Assembly: GCA_016191285.1 (NCBI GenBank)
Contig: JACPPA010000004.1
Location: 62,001 to 126,000, forward strand
Source: Gammaproteobacteria bacterium
GTDB taxonomy: Bacteria > Pseudomonadota > Gammaproteobacteria > Ga0077536
Reading direction: 5' to 3'
Length of the DNA: 64,000 bases
The translations under genes and the position numbers were made by a program. Below, one piece after another: positions 43,294 through 50,308 of this stretch; positions within the stretch are counted from its first letter, which is position 1; each line of letters starts with the position of its first letter. The notes beneath the pieces were generated by a model. That model saw nothing but the letters and a program-made list of their open reading frames with translations, had not been told where the DNA came from and ran no database searches.

Positions 43294-43677
43294 CTAGATT
43301 GTACGCGGCAATTGCGTCGGCGCGAGCGCGCGGAATTCATCCTCGGTGAAAAGTCGCGAACGGGTCAGGAAACGCAACCCCTCTGGGCCTTCCAACGAGA
43401 ACATACCGCCGCGCCCAGGGACGACGTCAATGATGAGCTGCGTGTGCTTCCAATATTCGAATTGCGATTCGCTCATATAGAACGGGGTACCGCCGATGTA
43501 ACCCAGGCAAACGTCGCTAGCGCCCACCCGAAACTCCTCTCGCGGATAGCACATCGGCGAACTGCCATCGCAGCAACCGCCGGACTGGTGAAACATGAGT
43601 TCGCCATGCTGCACCTTAAGACGATCGATCAGTGTCAACGCGGCGCCGGTCGCGAGCACTCGGAGTACTTCGGTCAT
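43294..43677 (-). CDS. DUF779-family protein
   Basis: The 127-residue protein reads GELMFHQSGGCCDGSSPMCY then PREEFRVGASDVCLGYIGG, TPFYMSESQFEYWKHTQLII and MFSLEGPEGLRFLTRSRLF, all strongly conserved in DUF779. Such genes nearly always follow an ExaC/AldB-type aldehyde dehydrogenase. The same is true here, although the dehydrogenase gene's 3' end is disrupted. The function is unknown; the Cys/His pattern suggests a metal site. Confidence 0.9.
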   Translation of the reverse strand: MTEVLRVLATGAALTLIDRLKVQHGELMFHQSGGCCDGSSPMCYPREEFRVGASDVCLGYIGGTPFYMSESQFEYWKHTQLIIDVVPGRGGMFSLEGPEGLRFLTRSRLFTEDEFRALAPTQLPRTI

Positions 43678-43689
43678 CTCACACCGACC

Positions 43690-45294
43690 TCACGGCGGTA
43701 AACCATCCAACTCGACAGTCAATTCCTTAGGGAATCTCTGCAAAAGGCAGAGATTCCTGCGGCACAGGGATGTGCCGCCATTTTCAATGGTCGCAGACCG
43801 TTGAAAATGAAGGAAAACAAAAATCACACTTTTTGTTTTCCGTACTCTGAAAAGTCCAGGAGGGACAATGCCTGATTGTTTGTAGCCACCGAACGCCGCA
43901 TGCGCGGGGTAGGCGTGGTAACAGTTCGTCCACACCCGACCCGCCTGACAACCGCGACCAAAGCGATACGCAGTCGTGCCGTCTCTCGACCATACGCCGG
44001 CGCCAAGGCCGTATAACGTGTCATTGGCGAGGCTGAGCGCTTCGTCGAAATCCTTGAACTTAGTCACCGCGACTACCGGCCCGAAGATCTCCTCCTGGAA
44101 CACGCGCATCTTGTTGTGGCCCTCAAGGATCGTCGGTTGCATGTAGTAACCGTCCTTGAGGTCACCGTTCAAGGGATTACGCGCGCCGCCAATCCGGCAG
44201 TTAGCACCCTCGGCCTTGCCGATCTCGATATAGCTCAGGATCTTCTCCATCTGCTCGCTCGAGGCTTGCGCGCCAATCATGGTATCGGTATCCAACGGAT
44301 TGCCTTGCTTGATCTTCTTAACCCGAGCCAGCGCGCGCTCCATGAACTGGTCGTAGACCGATTCTTGAATCAGCGCGCGTGACGGGCAGGTACAGACTTC
44401 GCCCTGATTCAAGGCGAACATCGTGAAGCCTTCGAGCGCTTTATCGAAAAAGTCGTCGTCCTTGGCCATGACGTCGGCGAAGAACACATTCGGCGATTTG
44501 CCGCCGAGCTCCAAAGTAACCGGAATGATGTTCTCGGACGCGTATTGCATGATCAATCGACCGGTCGTGGTCTCGCCGGTAAAGGCAACTTTGGCGATCC
44601 GCCGATTCTGGGCGAGCGGTTTGCCCGCTTCGACGCCAAAGCCATTGACGATATTGATCACGCCGGGTGGAAGCAAGTCACCCACGAGTTCGAGTAACTT
44701 GAGAATAGAGACCGGCGTCTGCTCGGCGGGTTTGAGGACAACGCAATTGCCAGCGGCAATTGCCGGTGCGAGCTTCCAGGTTGCCATGAGCAATGGAAAA
44801 TTCCACGGGATAATCTGCCCGACCACGCCTAACGGTTCGTGGTAATGATAAGCCACTGTATCGTGGTCAATTTCAGAAATCTTGCCTTCCTGGGTTCGAA
44901 TCGCGGCCGCGAAGTAACGGAATTGATCCACCACCAAAGGCAGATCGGCAGCGAGCGATTCCCGAATTGGCTTGCCGTTATCCCAGGTTTCGGCCAGCGC
45001 CAGCACTTCCAGATTCGCTTCGATGCGATCAGCGATTCTGTTCAACACTGCCGCGCGCGCCGCCGGCGCGGTCTTGCCCCATTCGCCCTTGGCTAGATGC
45101 GCAGCATCGAGTGCGCGTTCGATATCGGCCGCTTTGGAGCGCGGTATTTCACAGTAAACCTTGCCGGTGATGGGACTGATGTTCTCGAAGTACTCGCCAC
45201 TTTCCGGTGCGAGCCATTTCCCCCCGATAAAGTTCGCATAGCGAGACTTAAATTCGACCTTGGCGCCGTTGGCGCCTGGCATTGCGTATTGCAT
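43690..45294 (-). CDS. exaC: aldehyde dehydrogenase (ExaC/AldB type) with replaced C-terminus
   Basis: From ATG 45294 the protein matches NAD-dependent acetaldehyde dehydrogenases: [15 protein letters not shown] (residues 164-178), [12 protein letters not shown] (Glu262) and the catalytic cysteine region [16 protein letters not shown] (Cys301). It follows the family to [12 protein letters not shown] at about residue 476. The usual last 30 residues (family pattern 'GRE.HK..L..YQQTK..LVSY') are missing. Instead 58 residues ([18 protein letters not shown] and onward) are read from a multi-hairpin repeat that abuts the DUF779 gene. The lost tail helps form the oligomer interface in ALDHs, so activity is uncertain. 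The longer N-terminal frame to 45375 was rejected. Confidence 0.85.
   Translation of the reverse strand: MQYAMPGANGAKVEFKSRYANFIGGKWLAPESGEYFENISPITGKVYCEIPRSKAADIERALDAAHLAKGEWGKTAPAARAAVLNRIADRIEANLEVLALAETWDNGKPIRESLAADLPLVVDQFRYFAAAIRTQEGKISEIDHDTVAYHYHEPLGVVGQIIPWNFPLLMATWKLAPAIAAGNCVVLKPAEQTPVSILKLLELVGDLLPPGVINIVNGFGVEAGKPLAQNRRIAKVAFTGETTTGRLIMQYASENIIPVTLELGGKSPNVFFADVMAKDDDFFDKALEGFTMFALNQGEVCTCPSRALIQESVYDQFMERALARVKKIKQGNPLDTDTMIGAQASSEQMEKILSYIEIGKAEGANCRIGGARNPLNGDLKDGYYMQPTILEGHNKMRVFQEEIFGPVVAVTKFKDFDEALSLANDTLYGLGAGVWSRDGTTAYRFGRGCQAGRVWTNCYHAYPAHAAFGGYKQSGIVPPGLFRVRKTKSVIFVFLHFQRSATIENGGTSLCRRNLCLLQRFPKELTVELDGLPP
43728..43866 (-). repeat. multi-hairpin repeat element A, inside the 3' end of the ExaC-like gene
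   Basis: Five consecutive hairpins can be read. GGAATCTCTGC/GCAGAGATTCC (43731-43757); GCGGCAC/GTGCCGC; ATTTTCAA/TTGAAAAT enclosing GGTC/GACC; GGAAAACAAAAA/TTTTTGTTTTCC (43812-43841); and GTCC/GGAC (43854-43866). The fourth hairpin plus 'GTACTCTGAA' is shared, with base changes, by element B at 47514-47681, in both cases beside an aldehyde dehydrogenase gene end. The first hairpin also occurs at 10203-10235. Confidence 0.75.
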
Positions 45295-45311
45295 AACGCC
45301 GGGACCTCTCT

Positions 45312-45647
45312 TTAGTTGGGTTTTGTCTGTGCGATAAAGGTGGGTGAACCGTTTAGCGCATTCTCGCTTCGACACTCCGCTGAGCCAGTGCCATCACTGA
45401 CCGATGAACCCGTTATCAGCGAACGCGAATAAAGCTCTCGTGCCTGTCCGATCGCGGCGATCGTTGCCTGACTCGACGCGAGATCCGCGCGCAGTTCGAT
45501 TTGGCGCAAGTGGTACATGATATTGCCGAGTCGTGACGGGTTGCTATCCGCCGCGTAAATGGCCAGGAGTCGAATCAATGCCGCCAGCACGGCGATCGGT
45601 TCACCCGTCGCCGAGAATTGCTCATCTATGCCTTCGATTCGGTGCAT
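45312..45647 (-). CDS. small helical protein of unknown function beside the ExaC-like gene
   Basis: From ATG 45647 about 111 residues are encoded. The recognisable core is [20 protein letters not shown] then [18 protein letters not shown] and [17 protein letters not shown], all helical. The gene at 47682 encodes a similar core (IIRLLAIEHADACEGR, TLTRLLNYLGKHPAVR, IAATVRSALAIW), so the two look like one small family. It ends 17 bases before the ExaC-like start and is probably co-transcribed with it. I know no function. The alternative start is TTG 45662; neither has a clear ribosome site. Confidence 0.6.
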   Translation of the reverse strand: MHRIEGIDEQFSATGEPIAVLAALIRLLAIYAADSNPSRLGNIMYHLRQIELRADLASSQATIAAIGQARELYSRSLITGSSVSDGTGSAECRSENALNGSPTFIAQTKPN

Positions 45648-45982
45648 CGTGTGAGAATTCAAGCTAATAAGATTTATAAAACATATATAAGCGGATATTT
45701 TTCGATCCTACACCCAGATAATCCGGTTTAATATGGATTGATCATGCGATTTATATAGCAATCGGCTGCAAGCGTTGACGACGAACGGAAAACGCGACAC
45801 AGTCAGGCTGGCAGCGCAGCATCGCTGCGCGACTGCGCAACCTTTCGCACAAATCAATTTCGAGATTGCGTGACACCCGCAAACCGATCGATCAGTCGCG
45901 AGTAGGACGAGTAACAACCGTGGCAACGTCTGCGCGATCCCGCGGACGCCCGAACCCTTAGATTTTGTGAAGCGAGGAACCC
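45648..45982. other. divergent promoter region, ExaC operon versus second ALDH gene
   Basis: About 335 bases with no gene. The left half is AT-rich (TTTATAAAACATATATAAGC), suitable for promoters. Near 45806-45822 the palindrome GCGCAGC-ATC-GCTGCGC is present. A ribosome site GCGAGGAACCC ends the segment. Confidence 0.5.
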
Positions 45983-47413
45983 ATGGAAAACTGTCTGAAA
46001 TTTTATATCAATGGCGCTTGGGTAGAGCCGACCGATCCGAAGCCCCTGGACGTAATCAACCCGGCGACCGAACGAGTGATCGGTCGCATCATGCTCGGCA
46101 ATCAAGCGGACGTGAACAAAGCGGTCGCAGCCGCCAAGGCGGCATTTCAGACTTTTTCGCGTACCACCAAGGCCGAGCGGATCGCGTTGCTCGAAGCGAT
46201 TATGGTGGCCTATAAAAAACGCTACAACGAAATGGCCGAGACCATCTCGAAGGAGATGGGTGCGCCAATGTCGCTCAGCAAGGCAGCCCAGGCGGCAATG
46301 GGTCCCGCGCACCTCGGGACCGTAATTGAAGTGCTGAAGAACTATGAGTTCGAGGAAAAGCGCGGCGCGATTACATTGCGCCGCGAGCCGATCGGTGTTT
46401 GCGGGTTTATCACGCCGTGGAATTGGCCCATCAATCAGATCGCTTGCAAGGTTTTCCCGGCGCTCGCCGCCGGCTGTACGATGGTCTTAAAACCCTCCGA
46501 AGTCGCGCCGCTCAACGCGGCGCTATTTGCCGAAATCCTGCATGAAGCGGGAGTTCCCAAGGGCGTTTTCAATCTCGTGAATGGCGACGGTCCGACGGTT
46601 GGTGCGGCACTGTCGAGTCATCCCGACGTCGACATGATGTCCTTCACCGGTTCAACTCGTGCCGGCGTACAAGTTGCGAAGGCGGCGGCGGATACGGTGA
46701 AGCGCGTCTCCCAGGAACTAGGTGGTAAGTCGGCCAACATCATCCTCGACGACGCCGACTTCAAGGTTGCTGTCACCGGTGGCGTCCAACAGGTGTGTCT
46801 GAATTCGGGACAATCGTGCAACGCGCCGACTCGTATGCTGGTGCCAGCCTCGCGACACGCGGAAGCGGTGGCGATCGCCAAGGCGGCGGCGGCCCAGGTC
46901 AAGGTGGGCGATCCTAACGTCGACGGCACCACCATCGGTCCCGTCGTCAGCAAGATCCAGTTCGATAAGATCCAGGGCCTGATCCAAAAAGGGATCGATG
47001 AAGGCGCGGAACTTATCTGCGGCGGCACCGGTCGACCCGACGGTCTTGCCGCCGGTTACTATGTACGACCGACCATTTTTGCGAACGTCAAAAATGACAT
47101 GACGATTGCACGCGAAGAAGTGTTTGGTCCAGTGTTAGCCATCCTCCCCTATAAAGACGATGAAGATGCGATCTCGATCGCGAATGACACCGTCTATGGA
47201 CTGTCGGGCTATGTCTCGGGCAAGGACGAAAAGCGTCTAAACAACGTGGCGTCACGGCTACGCGCCGGGAACGTCCATGTGAATGGCGCTGGGCTTGATT
47301 TCAAAGCCCCATTTGGCGGTTACAAACAGTCCGGTAACGGCCGCGAGTGGGGTGAGTTCGGCATGGAAGAATTCTTGGAAGTGAAAGCCGTGATGAACAC
47401 GGCTGCCGCCTGA
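45983..47413 (+). CDS. NAD(P)-dependent aldehyde dehydrogenase
   Basis: The 476-residue enzyme has the Rossmann-type motif PWNWPINQIACKVFPALAAG (residues 145-164), FTGSTRAG, catalytic Glu245 in SQELGGKS and nucleophile Cys279 in LNSGQSCNAPTR. The C-terminal [19 protein letters not shown] is complete, unlike the truncated enzyme at 43690. It resembles the broad-specificity group that includes 3-succinoylsemialdehyde-pyridine and betaine aldehyde dehydrogenases. Substrate unknown. It is divergent from the ExaC operon and followed by repeat element B. Confidence 0.92.
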   Translation: MENCLKFYINGAWVEPTDPKPLDVINPATERVIGRIMLGNQADVNKAVAAAKAAFQTFSRTTKAERIALLEAIMVAYKKRYNEMAETISKEMGAPMSLSKAAQAAMGPAHLGTVIEVLKNYEFEEKRGAITLRREPIGVCGFITPWNWPINQIACKVFPALAAGCTMVLKPSEVAPLNAALFAEILHEAGVPKGVFNLVNGDGPTVGAALSSHPDVDMMSFTGSTRAGVQVAKAAADTVKRVSQELGGKSANIILDDADFKVAVTGGVQQVCLNSGQSCNAPTRMLVPASRHAEAVAIAKAAAAQVKVGDPNVDGTTIGPVVSKIQFDKIQGLIQKGIDEGAELICGGTGRPDGLAAGYYVRPTIFANVKNDMTIAREEVFGPVLAILPYKDDEDAISIANDTVYGLSGYVSGKDEKRLNNVASRLRAGNVHVNGAGLDFKAPFGGYKQSGNGREWGEFGMEEFLEVKAVMNTAAA

Positions 47414-47513
47414 TCCCAAGTACATGAGTAGCGTAGCCGAGGTTTCAGAGTCGCTGGGCGACCGCCTCGGCGCGCTGGTTCGACGCGATATCTGCAGAAT
47501 GAATCTGTTGTAT

Positions 47514-47681
47514 TAGGGAATACTCTGAATAAGTCCATTCCTGACTTTCGTCAGGACAGGCCCTGGACTTTAACTCGCCGCATCCATGCGGCTCGCCCAC
47601 GGGGCCGCACTGCGTGCGTTCAAAATCGCTCCAGCGATTTTGTTCAGAGTACGGGAAGCAAAAAGTATGATTTTTGCTTCC
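47514..47681 (+). repeat. multi-hairpin repeat element B, after the second ALDH gene
   Basis: It begins TAGGGAATACTCTGAATAAG and contains hairpins TCCTGAC/GTCAGGA (47539-47555), GCCGCAT/ATGCGGC (47578-47593), CAAAATCGCT/AGCGATTTTG (47621-47642) and GGAAGCAAAAA/TTTTTGCTTCC (47654-47681). TACTCTGAAtAA near the left end is inverted as TTGTTCAGAGTA before the last hairpin, giving a MITE-like layout. The last hairpin block is shared with element A. It ends directly against the stop codon of the convergent gene at 47682 and may terminate both transcripts. Confidence 0.75.
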
Positions 47682-47957
47682 TTAGTGGATAAAGCCGTCG
47701 GTGGCGGCGTCGAATCTCGTCGCGAAAAATTCGTCGCGAATTAATTTACCGTTCCAAATAGCCAGCGCCGAACGAACCGTCGCCGCGATATCCGGCGCAC
47801 GCCGCACCGCAGGATGCTTCCCTAGATAATTCAATAATCGGGTCAACGTGGCGCGGCGTCCCTCGCACGCATCGGCGTGCTCGATCGCGAGCAGGCGAAT
47901 GATCGAAATCATCAGCATCGTGACATCGGGTTCGGTATTGATTTCCGTGACGCCCAT
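47682..47957 (-). CDS. small helical protein of unknown function, relative of the one at 45312
   Basis: The 91-residue protein reads MGVTEINTEPDVTMLMIS then IIRLLAIEHADACEGRRATL and TRLLNYLGKHPAVRRAPDI, all helical. The IIRLLAI..AD pattern and the following Arg/Leu spacing match the 45312 product. Upstream is the promoter region shared with the fds operon; downstream its stop codon touches repeat element B. It carries no catalytic motif that I recognise. Confidence 0.6.
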   Translation of the reverse strand: MGVTEINTEPDVTMLMISIIRLLAIEHADACEGRRATLTRLLNYLGKHPAVRRAPDIAATVRSALAIWNGKLIRDEFFATRFDAATDGFIH

Positions 47958-48256
47958 TCGCTGCTCCTCACGAGCCGAAGCTCCATTGAACCCCTACAAA
48001 GAAATAATAATCGCATTCGTATTCGATAGAAAACGATCAAATTCAGAATTAAAGGCGATGGTGGTCCAGTTGGATTGCGTCTTCCCGCTACTGCATCGGA
48101 TATGAAATCACTTGCAGTATTGATTACCTGCATAACCTAGCATAACCTGTCGGTTATGCGGTAAAGGTAAAAGATATCGGCCGCAAACAGGTAAATTTTT
48201 GCATATAAGATGCCGCTGGGTGGCGCGGGCGCCGGCGGATATCACCGGAGTTCTGC
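47958..48256. other. promoter region upstream of the fds operon
   Basis: This 299-base region lacks a gene. It is AT-richer than its neighbours. It contains the repeated CATAACCT motif and an inverted repeat at 48141-48158. CCGGAG before the fdsG start is the ribosome site. Confidence 0.55.
48141..48158. promoter_or_regulatory. inverted repeat in the fds promoter region, candidate operator
   Basis: CATAACC-TGTC-GGTTATG is a perfect 7-bp inverted repeat about 100 bases upstream of fdsG. The half-site CATAACC also occurs directly before it (48131-48137). The layout suits a LysR-type regulator such as FdsR, known for fds operons, but no such regulator gene is in the window. Confidence 0.5.
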
Positions 48257-48736
48257 ATGACCGTTTCGGAATTCGAACGGGAGCAGGCCACCACCCGCGC
48301 CATCGACAGACATGGGGATGCGCCTGGTGCCCTGTTGCCGGTGCTGCACGCGATTCAGGATGCGCTCCATCACATCCCGGTTTCCGCCATCGATGCCGTT
48401 GCCCAGCGCTTGAATCTCTCCCGCGCCGATATCCACGGTGTCATTTCCTTCTACCACGATTTTCGGCACGAACCACCGGGACGCCACATCGTCCGGCTGT
48501 GCCGTGCCGAGGCCTGTCAGGCGATGGGCGGGCGGGCGTTGGAAGACGATCTCCGAAGTCGTCTGCAAATCGATTTCCGCGGCACCACCGCCGATGGTAA
48601 TGTCACCCTCGAACCCGTCTACTGTTTCGGCGCCTGCGCCTGCGCGCCGGCCGCGATGATCGATGGCACGCTCCATGGGCGTCTTGACACTATGCGCCTC
48701 GCCGCGCTGCTCCGAGATCTGGAGGCTCCCCGGTGA
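48257..48736 (+). CDS. fdsG: NAD-dependent formate dehydrogenase gamma subunit
   Basis: FdsG is the NuoE-like [2Fe-2S] subunit of the soluble formate dehydrogenase and passes electrons toward FMN. The 159-residue protein has VLHAIQDALHHIPVSAIDAV then SRADIHGVISFYHDFR and cluster ligands in RLCRAEACQAMGG and VYCFGACACAPAAMI. Length and spacing are normal for the family. It is the first gene of the operon and overlaps fdsB by four bases. Confidence 0.95.
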   Translation: MTVSEFEREQATTRAIDRHGDAPGALLPVLHAIQDALHHIPVSAIDAVAQRLNLSRADIHGVISFYHDFRHEPPGRHIVRLCRAEACQAMGGRALEDDLRSRLQIDFRGTTADGNVTLEPVYCFGACACAPAAMIDGTLHGRLDTMRLAALLRDLEAPR

Positions 48737-50286
48737 GCACGATCACCGTCTATGTCCCGGGTGACGCCGGCGCGGTTGCGGTCGGCGCCGACGAGGTCGC
48801 AATCGCGATCGAATCGCAGGCGCGCACGCGCGGTATCCTCATCGCCATCGTGCGTAACGGTTCGCATGGACTGTACTGGCTCGAACCCCTGGTCGAAGTC
48901 GTCACGGACGGTAAGCGTCGCGCCTACGGCCCAGTCCGCGTCGCGGACGTCAATAGTCTGTTCGAAGCTGATTTCCTGCATGGCGCCGCGCATCCCCTTG
49001 CGCACGGCGTCACCGATCAAATCCCCTATCTGCGCGAGCAGGAGCGCCTGACGTTCCGCCGCGTCGGAATTACCGACCCCATTTCACTTGCTGACTTCAT
49101 CGCGCACGACGGCTTTGTTGGTCTGCGTCGCGCGCTGGACCTTTCACCGGGAGCGATCGTGAAAGAAGTCACCGACAGCGGGCTGCGTGGCCGCGGTGGC
49201 GCCGCCTTTCCGACCGGCATCAAGTGGAAGACCGTCGCGGACACCGTCGCCGCGCAGAAATACATTGTGTGCAATGCCGACGAGGGCGACTCGGGCACCT
49301 TTGCCGATCGCATGTTGATGGAGGGCGATCCGTATCTGCTGATAGAAGGGATGGTCATCGCCGGTCTCGCGGTCGGCGCGACGCAAGGCTTCGTCTACGT
49401 GCGCAGCGAATACCCGCATGCAGAGCGTGTACTGCGGCACGCCATCGGACTAGCCGCCGCCGCTGGCTATCTCGGTGACAACATCCTCGGTAGCGGTCGC
49501 ACCTTCGCGCTCGATGTTCGGCGCGGTGCAGGCGCCTATATCTGCGGCGAAGAAACCGCGCTGTTGGAAAGTCTGGAAGGCCGGCGCGGACAGATCCGCT
49601 ACAAGCCGCCGCTCCCGGCACACAGGGGATTATTCGGCCAGCCGACGGCGGTCAACAATGTCATCTCACTTGCAACAGTGCCCGTCATCCTGCAGCGCGG
49701 TGCGGCTTATTATGCGGACTTCGGACGCGGCCGCTCGCGCGGTACTCAGCCCTTCCAGCTGGCCGGCAACGTGCGATATGGCGGGCTAATCGAAAAGGCG
49801 TTCGGCCTGACCTTGGGTGAGCTTATTCACGACTGGGGCGGCGGCAGCGCCAGCGGTCGCCCGGTGCGGACGGCCCAGGTCGGCGGCCCGCTGGGCGCCT
49901 ATCTGCCGGTGCACCACTTCGATACTCCGCTCGACTATGAAGCGTTCGCCGCGAAGTCCGCGATGCTCGGCCATGGCGGGGTGGTGGTATTCGACGACAG
50001 CGTCGATATGGCAGCAATGGCGCGCTTCGCGATGGAATTTTGCGCGGTGGAGTCCTGCGGCAAGTGCACGCCGTGCCGCCTTGGCGCGGTGCGCGGGCGC
50101 GAACTCATCGAGCACATCGTCGCCGGTCGCGACGTCGAGCGGAACCTCGCGACGTTGCGTGATCTCTGCGACACCATGATCAACGCCTCGCTCTGCGCGC
50201 TGGGTGGCATGGCGCCATTTCCGGTCTTAAGCGCCCTTGAGCATTTTCCCGACGATTTCGTGCGCGCCGGTCGCAACGCGGCCTGA
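48733..50286 (+). CDS. fdsB: NAD-dependent formate dehydrogenase beta subunit
   Basis: FdsB is the NuoF-like subunit with FMN, NAD site and one [4Fe-4S] cluster. The 517-residue protein has GLRGRGGAAFPTGIKWK (NAD loop), NADEGDSGTFADRMLMEGDP, GAGAYICGEETALLESLEGR (FMN) and ESCGKCTPCRLGAVRG with a later Cys in NASLCALGG (cluster). The first 120 residues form the extra ferredoxin-like part seen in Fds. GTG start overlaps the fdsG stop. Confidence 0.95.
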   Translation: MSTITVYVPGDAGAVAVGADEVAIAIESQARTRGILIAIVRNGSHGLYWLEPLVEVVTDGKRRAYGPVRVADVNSLFEADFLHGAAHPLAHGVTDQIPYLREQERLTFRRVGITDPISLADFIAHDGFVGLRRALDLSPGAIVKEVTDSGLRGRGGAAFPTGIKWKTVADTVAAQKYIVCNADEGDSGTFADRMLMEGDPYLLIEGMVIAGLAVGATQGFVYVRSEYPHAERVLRHAIGLAAAAGYLGDNILGSGRTFALDVRRGAGAYICGEETALLESLEGRRGQIRYKPPLPAHRGLFGQPTAVNNVISLATVPVILQRGAAYYADFGRGRSRGTQPFQLAGNVRYGGLIEKAFGLTLGELIHDWGGGSASGRPVRTAQVGGPLGAYLPVHHFDTPLDYEAFAAKSAMLGHGGVVVFDDSVDMAAMARFAMEFCAVESCGKCTPCRLGAVRGRELIEHIVAGRDVERNLATLRDLCDTMINASLCALGGMAPFPVLSALEHFPDDFVRAGRNAA

Positions 50287-50308
50287 ACGACGCACCTGGA
50301 GCAGAACG

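Noticed and set aside
50237-50308. Longer FdsA start overlapping fdsB
   Set aside because: The 24 extra residues are out-of-frame fdsB sequence; ATG 50309 has GGAG upstream and matches the family.
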